Source: Pseudoxanthomonas sp. CF125 (GTDB taxonomy: Bacteria > Pseudomonadota > Gammaproteobacteria > Xanthomonadales > Xanthomonadaceae). Taken from it: a stretch of DNA of 64,000 nt. Position 1 is the stretch's first letter; every line of letters begins with the position of its first letter. A model generated the notes under the pieces. It was not told the origin of the DNA and did no database searches. It was given only the letters and a program-made list of their open reading frames with translations. Location of the stretch: NCBI RefSeq assembly GCF_900104085.1, contig NZ_FNLD01000001.1, positions 413,048 to 477,047 on the forward strand, read 5' to 3'. Shown here one piece after another: positions 7,640 to 16,832 of the stretch. The position numbers and the translations under genes were made by a program.

Positions 7640-8470
7640 GTGCGATCCGTGTCGAAATTCCCCCTGTTTTTCCTGTTGGTACTGGCACTCGGCGCCTGCA
7701 GGCGCGAAGCCGACACGCCCGCCCCCCCGGCGCAACCCGACACCGCGCCAGCGCAGGCACCGGTTGCGGGCGCGCCCGCCGTGCCCGAGCTCAAGGACGT
7801 CATCGAAACCAACGATGCCTACATAGTGGGCATCAGCTATCCGCCGACGCTCAACAAGTATCCGGGTCTGGCGCAGGCCGTCGCCGCCTATTCCGACGCG
7901 GCGCGGGCGGAGCTGATGCAGGCGGTGGCCGGATTCGGCAACGACAAGCCATCGGCGCCGTACGAACTGTCGCTCAGCTTCGAACAAGTCGCCGAAACGC
8001 CGGAGCTGGTGGCGGTCGCCGCCGATGGCAGCCGCTACACCGGGGGCGCGCATGGCGAACCGCTGGTGGCGCGTTTCGTTTGGCTGCCTCCGCAGAACAA
8101 GCTGCTGACGGCCAAGGAACTGGTGCCCAAGGTGGAAGGTTGGGCCTCCATCGGCGCCTTCATCCGGGAACAACTGCACACCAGCGTCTCCGTGCGCGCC
8201 GATGCCGACGAAATGCCGCCCGAGGAACGGCTGCAGTTCGTGCGCAGCGCCGACAAGATGATCGACGAAGGCACCGAGCCGGACGTGGATAACTTCAGCC
8301 AGTTCCAGCCGATAGTCGGCGCCGAAGGCAAGGTGATCGCGTTGCGCTTCGTATTCCCGCCCTACCAGGTGGGCCCGTACGCGGACGGGACGCAGACAGT
8401 GGACGTGCCGGCGGCGGTACTGCTGCCCTACGTCGCCCCCGAGTACGCCGGCCTGTTCGCCAAATCCTGA
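7640..8470 (+). CDS. DUF3298/DUF4163-type (RsiV-like) periplasmic lipoprotein
   Basis: The GTG start at 7640 follows a strong ribosome-binding site (GGAAGGAG, 7625-7632) and yields 276 residues. An open frame from 7397 runs through the previous gene and is not used. The N-terminus VRSVSKFPLFFLLVLALGACRRE is a lipoprotein signal with lipobox ALGAC, so the mature protein starts at Cys20. A Pro/Ala-rich linker follows to about residue 48. The rest matches the DUF4163 plus DUF3298 arrangement seen in RsiV-like proteins, with SYPPTLNKYPG, the YTGGAHGEP block and a C-terminal FPPYQVGPYADG...VDVP motif. The family binds lysozyme in RsiV, but here only an envelope role can be inferred. Confidence 0.82.
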   Translation: MRSVSKFPLFFLLVLALGACRREADTPAPPAQPDTAPAQAPVAGAPAVPELKDVIETNDAYIVGISYPPTLNKYPGLAQAVAAYSDAARAELMQAVAGFGNDKPSAPYELSLSFEQVAETPELVAVAADGSRYTGGAHGEPLVARFVWLPPQNKLLTAKELVPKVEGWASIGAFIREQLHTSVSVRADADEMPPEERLQFVRSADKMIDEGTEPDVDNFSQFQPIVGAEGKVIALRFVFPPYQVGPYADGTQTVDVPAAVLLPYVAPEYAGLFAKS

Positions 8471-8485
8471 CATCCGGCCTGGGCC

Positions 8486-9616
8486 ATGTCGCAGCAACGC
8501 TTCCAACGACGGGTCACCGATCTGCTCGCGGATGCGGATGTGCGGATCGACGGCGATCGCCCGTGGGATCTGCAAGTGCACGATCCCCATTTCTATGCGC
8601 GGGTGCTGGGGCAGGGATCGCTGGGCCTGGGCGAAAGCTATATGGACGGCTGGTGGGATGCGGAATCGCTGGACGGATTGCTGTTCCATCTATTGCAGGC
8701 GCGGCTGGAGCAGCGTGTGCACGGTGCCGGCGAACTCTGGGACGCGTTGCGCGCGCGCCTGTTGAACCTGCAGAACCGCAACCGCAGCCGGGAAGTGGGG
8801 GAGCGCCACTACGATCTGGGCAACGATCTGTATGCGGCCATGCTGGGTCGGCGCCTGGTCTACAGCTGCGGGTACTGGACACAGGCCGACGGGCGCGTGC
8901 TGGAAGGGCTGGACGCGGCGCAGGAGGCGAAGCTGGATTTGACCTGCCGCAAACTTCGCCTGCAGCCGGGCATGCGCGTGTTGGACATCGGTTGCGGCTG
9001 GGGCGAGGCGCTGAAATTCGCCGCCGAGCGTTACGGGGTCAGCGGGGTGGGCATCACCATTTCGAAGGAGCAGGCCGACTACGCGCGCGAACTGTGCGCC
9101 GGACTGCCGGTGGAAATCCGGCTGCAGGATTACCGCGAGCTGCATGAGCCGTTCGATGCGGCGCTGTCCATCGGCATGTTCGAGCATGTGGGCGTCAAGA
9201 ACTACCGCGGCTATTTCGAAGTGGCGCACCGCTGCCTGCCGCCGGGGGCGTTGTTTCTGCTGCATACCATAGGCACCAACCGTTCGGTCAACCATACCGA
9301 TCCCTGGATCGCGCGCTACATCTTCCCCAACTCCATGCTGCCCTCCACGGCGCAGATCGCGCAGGCGGTGGAGGGCCTGTTCGTCATCGAGGACTGGCAC
9401 AACTTCGGCACCGACTACGACCGCACGCTGCAGGCCTGGCGCGACAACGTGGAACACGCCTGGCCGCCGGATCCACGCTACGACGAACGCTTCCGTCGCA
9501 TGTGGCGATTTTATCTGTCCGCGTCCATGGCCACTTTCCGTACGCGCAATTCACAACTGTGGCAGGTGGTGCTGTCCAACGGCGGGGTGAAGGGCGGTTA
9601 TCTGGCCCCACGCTGA
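8486..9616 (+). CDS. cfa: Cyclopropane-fatty-acyl-phospholipid synthase
   Basis: This 376-residue enzyme transfers a methylene group from S-adenosylmethionine to cis double bonds of membrane phospholipid acyl chains, usually at entry to stationary phase or under acid stress. The N-terminal lipid-binding part (LGLGESYMDGWW) is followed by the HYDLGNDLY block, the SAM-binding loop VLDIGCGWG (165-173), VGITISKEQ and SIGMFEHVGVKNY, all diagnostic of Cfa. The C-terminus carries WHNFGTDYDRTLQAW and the WRFYLSASMATFRTRNSQLWQ ending. It is 15 bp downstream of the lipoprotein gene and may be cotranscribed with it. Confidence 0.95.
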   Translation: MSQQRFQRRVTDLLADADVRIDGDRPWDLQVHDPHFYARVLGQGSLGLGESYMDGWWDAESLDGLLFHLLQARLEQRVHGAGELWDALRARLLNLQNRNRSREVGERHYDLGNDLYAAMLGRRLVYSCGYWTQADGRVLEGLDAAQEAKLDLTCRKLRLQPGMRVLDIGCGWGEALKFAAERYGVSGVGITISKEQADYARELCAGLPVEIRLQDYRELHEPFDAALSIGMFEHVGVKNYRGYFEVAHRCLPPGALFLLHTIGTNRSVNHTDPWIARYIFPNSMLPSTAQIAQAVEGLFVIEDWHNFGTDYDRTLQAWRDNVEHAWPPDPRYDERFRRMWRFYLSASMATFRTRNSQLWQVVLSNGGVKGGYLAPR

Positions 9617-9688
9617 AACCGGCTTTTTCATGGTGCGTGAAGGTAGAGGGGATTACGGTCGGGCTATTCCTTCCAACGGAGCCACCTC

Positions 9689-10096
9689 ATGAAACCCATT
9701 CCCCTGGTTTTCGCCGCGCTGATCGGGCTGGCCGCGCTGCCGGCCTTGTCGCAGCAACTGCAGCAGCCCACCGTGCCCACCGCCAAGCCGGTCACGCCGC
9801 CCAGCAATAGCGGTATCGGCCCCAAGCTCGATCAGGCGCAATCCGTGCAGACGCCCAAGGTGGCCAGCGATCCCAACCAGCGCCCGCAGGCGCCTGCTGC
9901 GATTCCCAGCAAAGGGCCGGCACGTGAAGTGCCGACCGAATCCGGGTCACGGAAGCAGCCGGCCAATCTGTTGGACGCGAACGGCAAGCCGGTCAATGGC
10001 ATGATCCAGATCGCGCCCAATCGCGTGTACGACCCGGCTACCGGCCGCTACCACTGGACGGAGACTTCGGGTCAGCAACAAAAGCTGCTGGATTAG
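9689..10096 (+). CDS. Small secreted Pro/Gln-rich protein of unknown function
   Basis: A 135-residue protein with a signal peptide (MKPIPLVFAALIGLAALPALSQQ) and a good ribosome-binding site (ACGGAG). The mature part is Pro/Gln/Ser-rich and probably disordered to about residue 90. It ends with a more ordered motif, NGMIQIAPNRVYDPATGRYHWTET. No known domain was recognised. It lies between cfa and a glycerophosphodiesterase gene; a periplasmic location is the only inference offered. Confidence 0.65.
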   Translation: MKPIPLVFAALIGLAALPALSQQLQQPTVPTAKPVTPPSNSGIGPKLDQAQSVQTPKVASDPNQRPQAPAAIPSKGPAREVPTESGSRKQPANLLDANGKPVNGMIQIAPNRVYDPATGRYHWTETSGQQQKLLD

Positions 10097-10321
10097 GCGC
10101 GGATTGCGCGGCGCTCAGCGGAATGGGGCGCCGCAACGTCGGCGGCACGGTTCGGAACAAGTTCCTGTCTTCATTGGAGATAGTGGGCCGGCATCACACG
10201 TCGCATGCGGGTCATGCGATGTAAGCCATTCGGTAAAGCGGCTGCAATCTGCGTGTTCGAGGCTGGCCGCGTCGGCTTGAGGGGGAAGCCCGGCATCCCG
10301 ATCTCCCAAAAGGACGAACCG

Positions 10322-11626
10322 ATGAACAAGAGACCGAACCGCGTAGCGCTGGTGCGTGCATTATCCTTATGCGCCCTGTTCTCATTGGCCGCCATTGCCT
10401 TCGCGAAAGAAGCCGTGAACTCCTATAAACCCGACCAGCACGTGCACGACAAGCAGGGGCTTATCGTCATCGCGCACCGTGGCGCCAGTGGATACCGCCC
10501 CGAGCACACGCTGGCGGCCTATCGTCTGGCCATCCAGCAGGGCGCCGATTTCATCGAACCGGATCTGGTCGCCACCAAGGACGGCGTGTTGATCGCCCGC
10601 CACGAAAACGAAATCTCCGGCACTACCGACGTCGCCGCCCACCCCGAGTTCGTCGGCCGCAAGACCACGAAACTGATCGACGGCGTGGCGATGACCGGCT
10701 GGTTCACCGAAGATTTCACCCTGGCAGAGATCAAGACGCTGCGCGCCAAGGAACGCATTCCGCAGCTCCGTCCTGGCAATACCCGCTTCGACGGTCAGTA
10801 CGCCATTCCGACCTTCGCTGAAGTGGTGCAGCTGGCCAAGCAGGAGAGCCGCGGCGGGCGCCGCATCGGTGTGTATCCGGAAACCAAGCACCCGACTTAT
10901 TTCGCCAAAGAGGGCCGCCGCATCGATGGCAGTCCCATCGCGGTCTCGCTGGGCGCCAAGCTGATCGAAACCCTGGTGGCGGAAGGTTTCACCAATCCGG
11001 CGCAGGTCTATATCCAGAGCTTCGAGTTCGAGAACCTGATCGAACTGGAGAAGCGTTGGATGCCTGCGGCTGGCGTCGATCTGCCGCTGGTGCAGCTGTA
11101 CGACGATTTCTACGCGGCCAAGCCCTATGACGTGGTCTACAACGCCAGCCATGGCGCCAATCTCACTGCGCTATATGGTGGTCTGATCGGGCAGGTCGAG
11201 GGCGGCATCAACGCCAATACGCTGTACGGTGCGTTCGCCACCGAACAGGTGCTGCAGTGGATGAAAGCGAATTACGCCAGCGGCGTCGGCCCCTGGAAGG
11301 GCAACCTGCTGCCGCGCCAACCGTTGTCGGTGAAGGTCGATGTCAATCGCGACGGCAAGGCCGAGTTGGCAAGCCAGGGAACAGGCCTGGTCCATCCGAT
11401 GCTCGGCTGGGCCTTGAAGGCAGGACTGCAGGTGCATCCCTACACCTTGCGCGCGGAAGAGTCTTTCCTCGCGCAGACGCCAGAGGGGATTCCGCAGTCG
11501 GTGATCGCCGAGGCCGTACAGCTGTACGGCCTGGGCGTGCAGGGTTTCTTCATCGATCAACCGGACCAAGGCGTGGCCGCGCGCGAAATCTTCCTGGATT
11601 TGAGCCGGCCTTTACGCGAACGGTGA
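10322..11626 (+). CDS. glpQ: Periplasmic glycerophosphodiester phosphodiesterase
   Basis: The 434-residue product has a signal peptide (MNKRPNRVALVRALSLCALFSLAAIAFA) and then the GDPD signature HRGASGYRPEHT (H52 onward), IEPDLVATKDGVLIARHENEI and YPETKHPTYF. These hold the metal-binding and catalytic residues of a TIM-barrel phosphodiesterase. GlpQ hydrolyses deacylated phospholipids to glycerol 3-phosphate and an alcohol in the periplasm. The segment from about 325 to 375 includes KGNLLPRQPLSVKVDVNRDGKAELASQGTGLV in pieces and is typical of the long GlpQ type. The start at 10322 is chosen because it gives the signal peptide; the open frame continues upstream to 10205 without one. Confidence 0.92.
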   Translation: MNKRPNRVALVRALSLCALFSLAAIAFAKEAVNSYKPDQHVHDKQGLIVIAHRGASGYRPEHTLAAYRLAIQQGADFIEPDLVATKDGVLIARHENEISGTTDVAAHPEFVGRKTTKLIDGVAMTGWFTEDFTLAEIKTLRAKERIPQLRPGNTRFDGQYAIPTFAEVVQLAKQESRGGRRIGVYPETKHPTYFAKEGRRIDGSPIAVSLGAKLIETLVAEGFTNPAQVYIQSFEFENLIELEKRWMPAAGVDLPLVQLYDDFYAAKPYDVVYNASHGANLTALYGGLIGQVEGGINANTLYGAFATEQVLQWMKANYASGVGPWKGNLLPRQPLSVKVDVNRDGKAELASQGTGLVHPMLGWALKAGLQVHPYTLRAEESFLAQTPEGIPQSVIAEAVQLYGLGVQGFFIDQPDQGVAAREIFLDLSRPLRER

Positions 11627-11651
11627 GGGCCGCCGCGGCCGGATCCCAAAA

Positions 11652-11681
11652 CAGGCACGCCACCCGAAGGTGGCGTGCCTG
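11652..11681 (-). terminator. Hairpin terminator between convergent glpQ and M3 peptidase genes
   Basis: A perfect 13-bp stem (11652-11664 with 11669-11681) with a CGAA tetraloop lies between the two convergent stops. On the minus strand it is followed by TTTTG, on the plus strand by no T-run. It probably ends the M3 peptidase transcript and may work in both directions. Confidence 0.65.
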
Positions 11682-11701
11682 CACAACGAGGATGGTAGGA
11701 A

Positions 11702-13894
11702 TTACTTTTTGGGTGCTTCGGGGGTGGGCGTCGGGTTGGCGCCGTCGGCGGCATCGGCCACCAATCCGCGCTTCTTCAGCAACGGCTCGATTTTCGGCGC
11801 ATGGCCGGCGAAATCCTGGAACAGCTGCAGCGCGTCCTTGCTGCCGCCGCGCGAGAGCAGGGTCTTGCGGAAATGGTCGCCGTTGGCGCGGGTCAGACCG
11901 CCATGCTGCTCGAACCATTCCACGCTGTTGGCGTCCAGCACTTCGGACCAGATGTAGGCGTAGTAGCCGGCCGAATAGCCGCCCATGATGTGGCTGAAGT
12001 AGGGCGTACGGTAGCGCGGCGGCACCGGCGCGTAGTCGGTGCCGTCGGCTTTCTGCGCGGCGGCTTCGAAAGCCATCACGCCGGACGCGTCGGGCACCTG
12101 GTCGGCGGTGATCTGGTGCCAGCGCTGGTCCAGCATCGCCGAGCCCAGGTATTCGGTGGTGCGGAAGCCCTGGTTGAACTTGGATGCGGCGATCACCTTG
12201 TCCAGCAGTTCCTGCGGCATCGGCGCGCCGGTTTCGTGGTGCTTGGCGTAGTTCTTCAGGATCGCCGGCCAGTCGGCCCACATCTCGTTGACCTGCGAGG
12301 GATACTCGACGAAGTCGCGCGGCACGCTGGTACCGGTGAAGTAGGGGTACTCCACGTTGGAGAACATGCCGTGCAGCGCATGCCCGAATTCGTGGAACGC
12401 GGTGGTCACTTCATCCCAGGTCAGCAGCGTGGGCTTGCCGGCCGGCGGCTTGGGGATGTTGAGGTGGTTGGCGACCACCGGCTTGTAACCGGTCAGGCCC
12501 GACTGCGACACGTACGAGTTCATCCACGCGCCGCCGCGCTTGGACGGGCGCGCGTACATGTCGGCGATGAAGATGGCCAGCTGCTTGCCGTCGGCATCGA
12601 ACACGTCGTAGGTGGTCACGTCCGGGTTGTACACCGGCAGATCGGTGCGCTTCTTGAAGGTCAGCCCGTACAACTGGTTGGCGGCGAAGAACACGCCGTT
12701 TTCCAGCACGTTGCTGAGTTCGAAATACGGCTTGAGCTGCGACTCGTCGAAGTTGAATTTGTCCTTGCGCACTTTTTCCGAATAGAACGCCCAGTCCCAT
12801 GGCGCCAGTTCGAAAGTGCCGCCTTCCTTCTTGATCATGGCCTGCAGGTCGGCCGCTTCGCGCCGTGCATTGGCCACGGCCGGCGGAGCCAGCTTGCCCA
12901 GCATATCGTTGACCGCCTGCGGGGTCTTGGCGGTTTCGTCTTCCAGCACGTAAGCCGCATGGTTGGGGTAGCCCAGCAGCTTGGCGCGGTCGGCGCGCAG
13001 CTTCATGATCTTGCTGATGATCTGGCGGTTGTCGAATTCGCCGCCGTGGCTGCCGCGCGCGATGGAGGCCTCGTGCAGCTTCTGGCGGGTGGCGCGGTCG
13101 GTCAGTTCGGACTCGGGCGGCTGGCCAGTGGTGTTGAGCAGGGCGATGACGTACTTGCCTTCCAGCTTGCGTTCCTTGGCGGCTGCGGCGGCGGTGGCGA
13201 TCTGTTCTTCGGTGAAGCCGTCCAGCTGCTTGGCGCTGTCGATGACTACGGCCGAGGCGTTGACTTCCTTCAGCACGTTGTCGCTGAACTTGCTGCCCAG
13301 TTCGGCCAGCTGCGAGTTCATGCCCTTCAGCGTGGCCTTGTCGACCTCGGACAGGTTGGCGCCGCTGCGCACGAAATCGGTGTGGTAGCGCTCGATCAGG
13401 CGCACGCCTTCGGCATCCAGGCCCAGCGTATCGCGCGCCTTGTACAGCGTATCGATACGGGCGAACAGCTTAGGATTCAAGGCGATGGCGTCGCCGTGGG
13501 CGGCGAACTTGGCCGCATAGTCTGCACGCAGCTTGTTGCGCGCGTCGTTGGTGTCGGCGCCGACCAGGCTGAAGAACACGGTCTGCGCGCGGTTCAGCAC
13601 CTGGCCGCTTTTCTCCATCGCCAGGATGGTGTTGTCGAAGGTCGGCGCGGCAGGGTTGTTGGCGATCGCGTCCACTTCCTTCAACTGCTCGGCCATGCCG
13701 GCGTCGAAGGCGGGCGCGAAATCGGAATCCTTGATCTTGTCGAACTGCGGATAGTGCAGCGGCAGGGGGCTTTCGGAAAAGAAGGGGTTTGAAGCCTTGG
13801 CGGCTTCGGCGGCGGCCGGTGTTGCGGCCTGGGAATAAGCGGGCATGGCAAGTCCAAGGGAGGCGGCAAGCGCCAGGGCAAGACGGGTGGTCAT
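11702..13894 (-). CDS. dcp: M3 family metallopeptidase (peptidyl-dipeptidase Dcp type), secreted
   Basis: The 730-residue enzyme starts with a signal peptide (MTTRLALALAASLGLAMPAYSQA) and ends in a short Lys-rich tail. The M3 zinc motif is visible as TAFHEFGHALHGMFSN with HEFGH at about 501-505 and the third ligand Glu further on. FVEYPSQVNEMWADWP and YSAGYYAYIWSEVLDAN are also family hallmarks. Dcp enzymes release dipeptides from the C-termini of oligopeptides; with a signal peptide this one should act in the periplasm. The ATG at 13894 is preceded by AAGGAAG. It is divergent from a secreted amidohydrolase. Confidence 0.92.
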   Translation of the reverse strand: MTTRLALALAASLGLAMPAYSQAATPAAAEAAKASNPFFSESPLPLHYPQFDKIKDSDFAPAFDAGMAEQLKEVDAIANNPAAPTFDNTILAMEKSGQVLNRAQTVFFSLVGADTNDARNKLRADYAAKFAAHGDAIALNPKLFARIDTLYKARDTLGLDAEGVRLIERYHTDFVRSGANLSEVDKATLKGMNSQLAELGSKFSDNVLKEVNASAVVIDSAKQLDGFTEEQIATAAAAAKERKLEGKYVIALLNTTGQPPESELTDRATRQKLHEASIARGSHGGEFDNRQIISKIMKLRADRAKLLGYPNHAAYVLEDETAKTPQAVNDMLGKLAPPAVANARREAADLQAMIKKEGGTFELAPWDWAFYSEKVRKDKFNFDESQLKPYFELSNVLENGVFFAANQLYGLTFKKRTDLPVYNPDVTTYDVFDADGKQLAIFIADMYARPSKRGGAWMNSYVSQSGLTGYKPVVANHLNIPKPPAGKPTLLTWDEVTTAFHEFGHALHGMFSNVEYPYFTGTSVPRDFVEYPSQVNEMWADWPAILKNYAKHHETGAPMPQELLDKVIAASKFNQGFRTTEYLGSAMLDQRWHQITADQVPDASGVMAFEAAAQKADGTDYAPVPPRYRTPYFSHIMGGYSAGYYAYIWSEVLDANSVEWFEQHGGLTRANGDHFRKTLLSRGGSKDALQLFQDFAGHAPKIEPLLKKRGLVADAADGANPTPTPEAPKK

Positions 13895-14048
13895 TCTGCA
13901 GCTTCCTTACAGAGTTGGACTTTACAGGCTAACCGATGGCCCCCATGCCGCACCTGTGACGAAAGACAGGGGTGGCCGGTGCGGGGCTGGGATAAGCTCG
14001 AGGGCAGCCGTTCTGGCCCACTCTTTACTTCCCCTTGGAGATCTCCGG

Positions 14049-16082
14049 ATGAAGCATGTCCTGTGCCTGTCCCTTGCGCTGTTCCTTGCCGGCCCGGCGG
14101 CGGCGGCCGAAACCCTCCGTTACGTGGCCTTGGTCGATGGCGGCACCAAGGCAGGCGAACAGGTCGTGCGCAAGGACGACGACGGCACCACCCACGTCGA
14201 TTTCATCTTCAAGGACAACGGCCGTGGTCCGGAACTGAAAGAGGAATACAAACTGGCCGCCGACGGCACCTACAGCCAGTACAAGGTCACCGGCACCTCT
14301 ACGTTCGGGGCCAAGGTGGACGAAACGTTCTCTCGTGTGGGCAACAACGCGCAGTGGAAGTCGACCTCCGATCAAGGCAAACAGTCGGTGTCCGGTACGG
14401 CCTTGTACTCTGCCCTGGGCGGTACGCCGGCCGGTTTCTCGGTGGCGATGTCGGCGCTGGCCAAGCGCGGCGACGGCAAGCTGCCGCTGATTCCCAGCGG
14501 CACGCTGACAGTGCGCAAGATCGCCGAGGCCGAAGTCGCGCACGGCAACGATAAGCGCACGGTGCAGCTGGTGGCGATGACCGGCGTGGGCCTGACCCCG
14601 ACCTTCGCCTGGGCCACCACAGACGCCGATCCGCGCCTGTTCGCCTTCATCTATCCCGGTTTCCTGCAGCTGATAGAAGAGGGCTGGGAATCCAACGCCA
14701 TGGCGCTGGAAACGCGCCAGAAGCAGGCCGAGGGCGAAGTGCTGATAGGCATGGAACAACGCCTGGCCCATTCTCTTGCGGGTACCACGCTGATCCGCAA
14801 TGCGCGCATATTCGACAGCGAGAAAGCGACGTTGGGCACGGCTTCGGACGTGCTTATCCGCGATGGGAAGATAGTGTCGCTTTCCAACAGTGGCGATGAG
14901 AAAGCCAAGGCCGACAACGTCATCGATGCGAACGGCAAAGTGCTGCTGCCAGGTTTGTTCGACATGCATGCGCATTTCGGTCCCTGGGATGGCGGCCTGC
15001 ACCTGGCGGCCGGCATCACCACCATCCGCGACATGGGCAACGACAACACCACTCTGCAACAGCTGATGGCCCAGTTGAGCGAGGGCAAGCTGCTGGGCCC
15101 CAGCGTGGTGCCGGCCGGTTTCATCGAAGGCGAAAGCAAGATGTCGGCGCGCAACGGCTTCGTCATCAAGAACCTGGACGAAGCCAAGAAAGCGGTCGAC
15201 TGGTACGCCGACCACGGTTACCCGCAGGTCAAGATCTACAACTCTTTCCCCAAGGACATCCTGCGCGACACCGCCGCCTACGCGCACCAGCGCGGCCTGC
15301 GGGTCAGCGGCCACATTCCCGCCTTCATGCGCGCGCAGGACGCGGTGGATCAGGGTTACGACGAGATCCAGCACATCAACCAGGTGATGCTGAACTTCTT
15401 CGTTACCCCGGAGACCGACACCCGCACGCTGGAGCGTTTCTACTTGGTGGCTAAGAAGACCGCGGGACTGGATTTCGACTCCAAGCCCGTACAGGACTTC
15501 ATTGCCCTGCTGGCGAAGAAGCAGATCGTGATCGATCCCACGCTGGCCACCTTCGAATTCATCCATCAGCGCGAAGGCGAGCTGTCGCCGATCGTGGCCG
15601 ATGTGGCCGACCATCTGCCGCCTGACATCCAGCGCAGCCGCCGGGTCGGCGAGATGGATATTCCCGACGACGCCACCGAGGCGCTGTACGGGAAGTCGTT
15701 CGACAAGCTGGTCGAGTTCGTCGGCCGCCTATACAAGGCTGGCGTGCCCATCGTGGCCGGCACCGACGAGATCTCCGGCTTCACTCTGCAGCGCGAGCTT
15801 GAGCTTTACGTGAAGGCCGGCATTACCCCCGCACAAGTGCTGCAGATCGCCACTTGGAACGGCGCCAAGTACACGCGCACCACGGCCGATCGCGGTTCGG
15901 TGACGGTGGGCAAGCGCGCCGACCTGGTGCTGGTGGACGGCGATCCGACCGTCGATATCGCCGATATCCGCAAGGTGGCCCTGGTCATCCACCAGGGCAA
16001 AGCCTATTACCCCAGCGAGATCGATGAAGCGCTGGGCATCAAGCCCTTCGCCGAACCGGTGCGGGCGCAGACGGCGCGTTGA
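14049..16082 (+). CDS. Secreted amidohydrolase family protein with extra N-terminal domain
   Basis: The start at 14049 gives 677 residues with signal peptide MKHVLCLSLALFLAGPAAAAE. Residues about 22-235 form a domain I do not recognise (RYVALVDGGTKAGEQVV and onward). From about 238 a metal-dependent amidohydrolase begins: LIRNARIFD, IDANGKVLLPGLFDMHAHFG (HxH metal pair), VKIYNS (likely carboxylated Lys), VSGHIPA and EIQHINQ (metal His), and IVAGTDEISG (catalytic Asp). The C-terminus RADLVLVDGDPTVDIADIR closes the small beta domain. Imidazolonepropionase-like and prolidase-like secreted amidohydrolases have this pattern; the substrate is not predictable. Confidence 0.87.
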   Translation: MKHVLCLSLALFLAGPAAAAETLRYVALVDGGTKAGEQVVRKDDDGTTHVDFIFKDNGRGPELKEEYKLAADGTYSQYKVTGTSTFGAKVDETFSRVGNNAQWKSTSDQGKQSVSGTALYSALGGTPAGFSVAMSALAKRGDGKLPLIPSGTLTVRKIAEAEVAHGNDKRTVQLVAMTGVGLTPTFAWATTDADPRLFAFIYPGFLQLIEEGWESNAMALETRQKQAEGEVLIGMEQRLAHSLAGTTLIRNARIFDSEKATLGTASDVLIRDGKIVSLSNSGDEKAKADNVIDANGKVLLPGLFDMHAHFGPWDGGLHLAAGITTIRDMGNDNTTLQQLMAQLSEGKLLGPSVVPAGFIEGESKMSARNGFVIKNLDEAKKAVDWYADHGYPQVKIYNSFPKDILRDTAAYAHQRGLRVSGHIPAFMRAQDAVDQGYDEIQHINQVMLNFFVTPETDTRTLERFYLVAKKTAGLDFDSKPVQDFIALLAKKQIVIDPTLATFEFIHQREGELSPIVADVADHLPPDIQRSRRVGEMDIPDDATEALYGKSFDKLVEFVGRLYKAGVPIVAGTDEISGFTLQRELELYVKAGITPAQVLQIATWNGAKYTRTTADRGSVTVGKRADLVLVDGDPTVDIADIRKVALVIHQGKAYYPSEIDEALGIKPFAEPVRAQTAR

Positions 16083-16097
16083 TCGCGCCGGACGCGC

Positions 16098-16700
16098 TCA
16101 GAACTGCAGGGCTTCGTAGCGGCGCAGGATCCAGGACAATTCGTAGAGCAGGGCCACCACGGCGAAAGCGCCGTGGTAATACCGGTTGCGGGTCTTCATG
16201 GCGACCAGGCTGGCAAGGATGTAGCCGGTGTTGCGCATGAGGTATTCAGGACCGAAGTGGCGGAAGTAGTCGGCGCCTTTGATGGCGGTATCGACCACAT
16301 CCACCGCGAACATCACCGCCAGCAACCCGAAGAACCAATGCCCGCGGGAATAGAAATAATCGCGGTAGTCCTGGTAGTCGTCCACGCTTTCCGGAAAGAT
16401 CAGCGCGCAGAGCAGATACAGCAGCAGCGCATAGACGGTGACGAAGAGATAGAGATTGAAATTCCAGCGCGTCTGGTGCGACAGGTAGAACTCCCACCAC
16501 CAGAAATGCAGCAGGTAGATGAACATGAAGAGCGCCCACACCAGGTGCACCCAGTAGATCCGCCGCACCTGGGGGCGTTCGACGATGCGCGCCAGGTGCC
16601 GCAGCAGGTGGGTCAGTCCCAGGCCCACGATCATGCCCAGCAATATCCGCACGTGGATATACAGGGTGGCCAGGGAGTTAGGGTCGGAAGCTGCCTGCAT
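16098..16700 (-). CDS. Integral membrane protein of unknown function
   Basis: A 200-residue protein, predicted start MQAASDPNSLATLYIHV at 16700, with about five or six hydrophobic segments (including ILLGMIVGLGLTHLL, LVWALFMFIYLLHFWWW, LFVTVYALLLYLLCALIF and HWFFGLLAVMFAVDVVDT). It has many aromatic residues. No family was recognised with certainty. The reading frame stays open to 16760, but those residues look untranslated; neither start has a clear ribosome-binding site. It is convergent with the amidohydrolase gene and divergent from the glutathione peroxidase gene. Confidence 0.75.
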   Translation of the reverse strand: MQAASDPNSLATLYIHVRILLGMIVGLGLTHLLRHLARIVERPQVRRIYWVHLVWALFMFIYLLHFWWWEFYLSHQTRWNFNLYLFVTVYALLLYLLCALIFPESVDDYQDYRDYFYSRGHWFFGLLAVMFAVDVVDTAIKGADYFRHFGPEYLMRNTGYILASLVAMKTRNRYYHGAFAVVALLYELSWILRRYEALQF

Positions 16701-16832
16701 GGGCGGGGACCGTTCTGCGCTCGTACGGCATAGGCTATTCGATCCTCGCACCGGACGCACAGGGCCGCACTTGCGCGGACTTGCCCATTGCCCGTATCGG
16801 GTGTCTCATAGGCTATTGTCCGGAGCGCAATC

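Noticed and set aside
11801-13792. 663-residue open frame opposite the M3 peptidase gene
   Set aside because: Antisense shadow of a gene with an intact HEFGH motif; composition rich in Arg, Gly, Val and His without domains.
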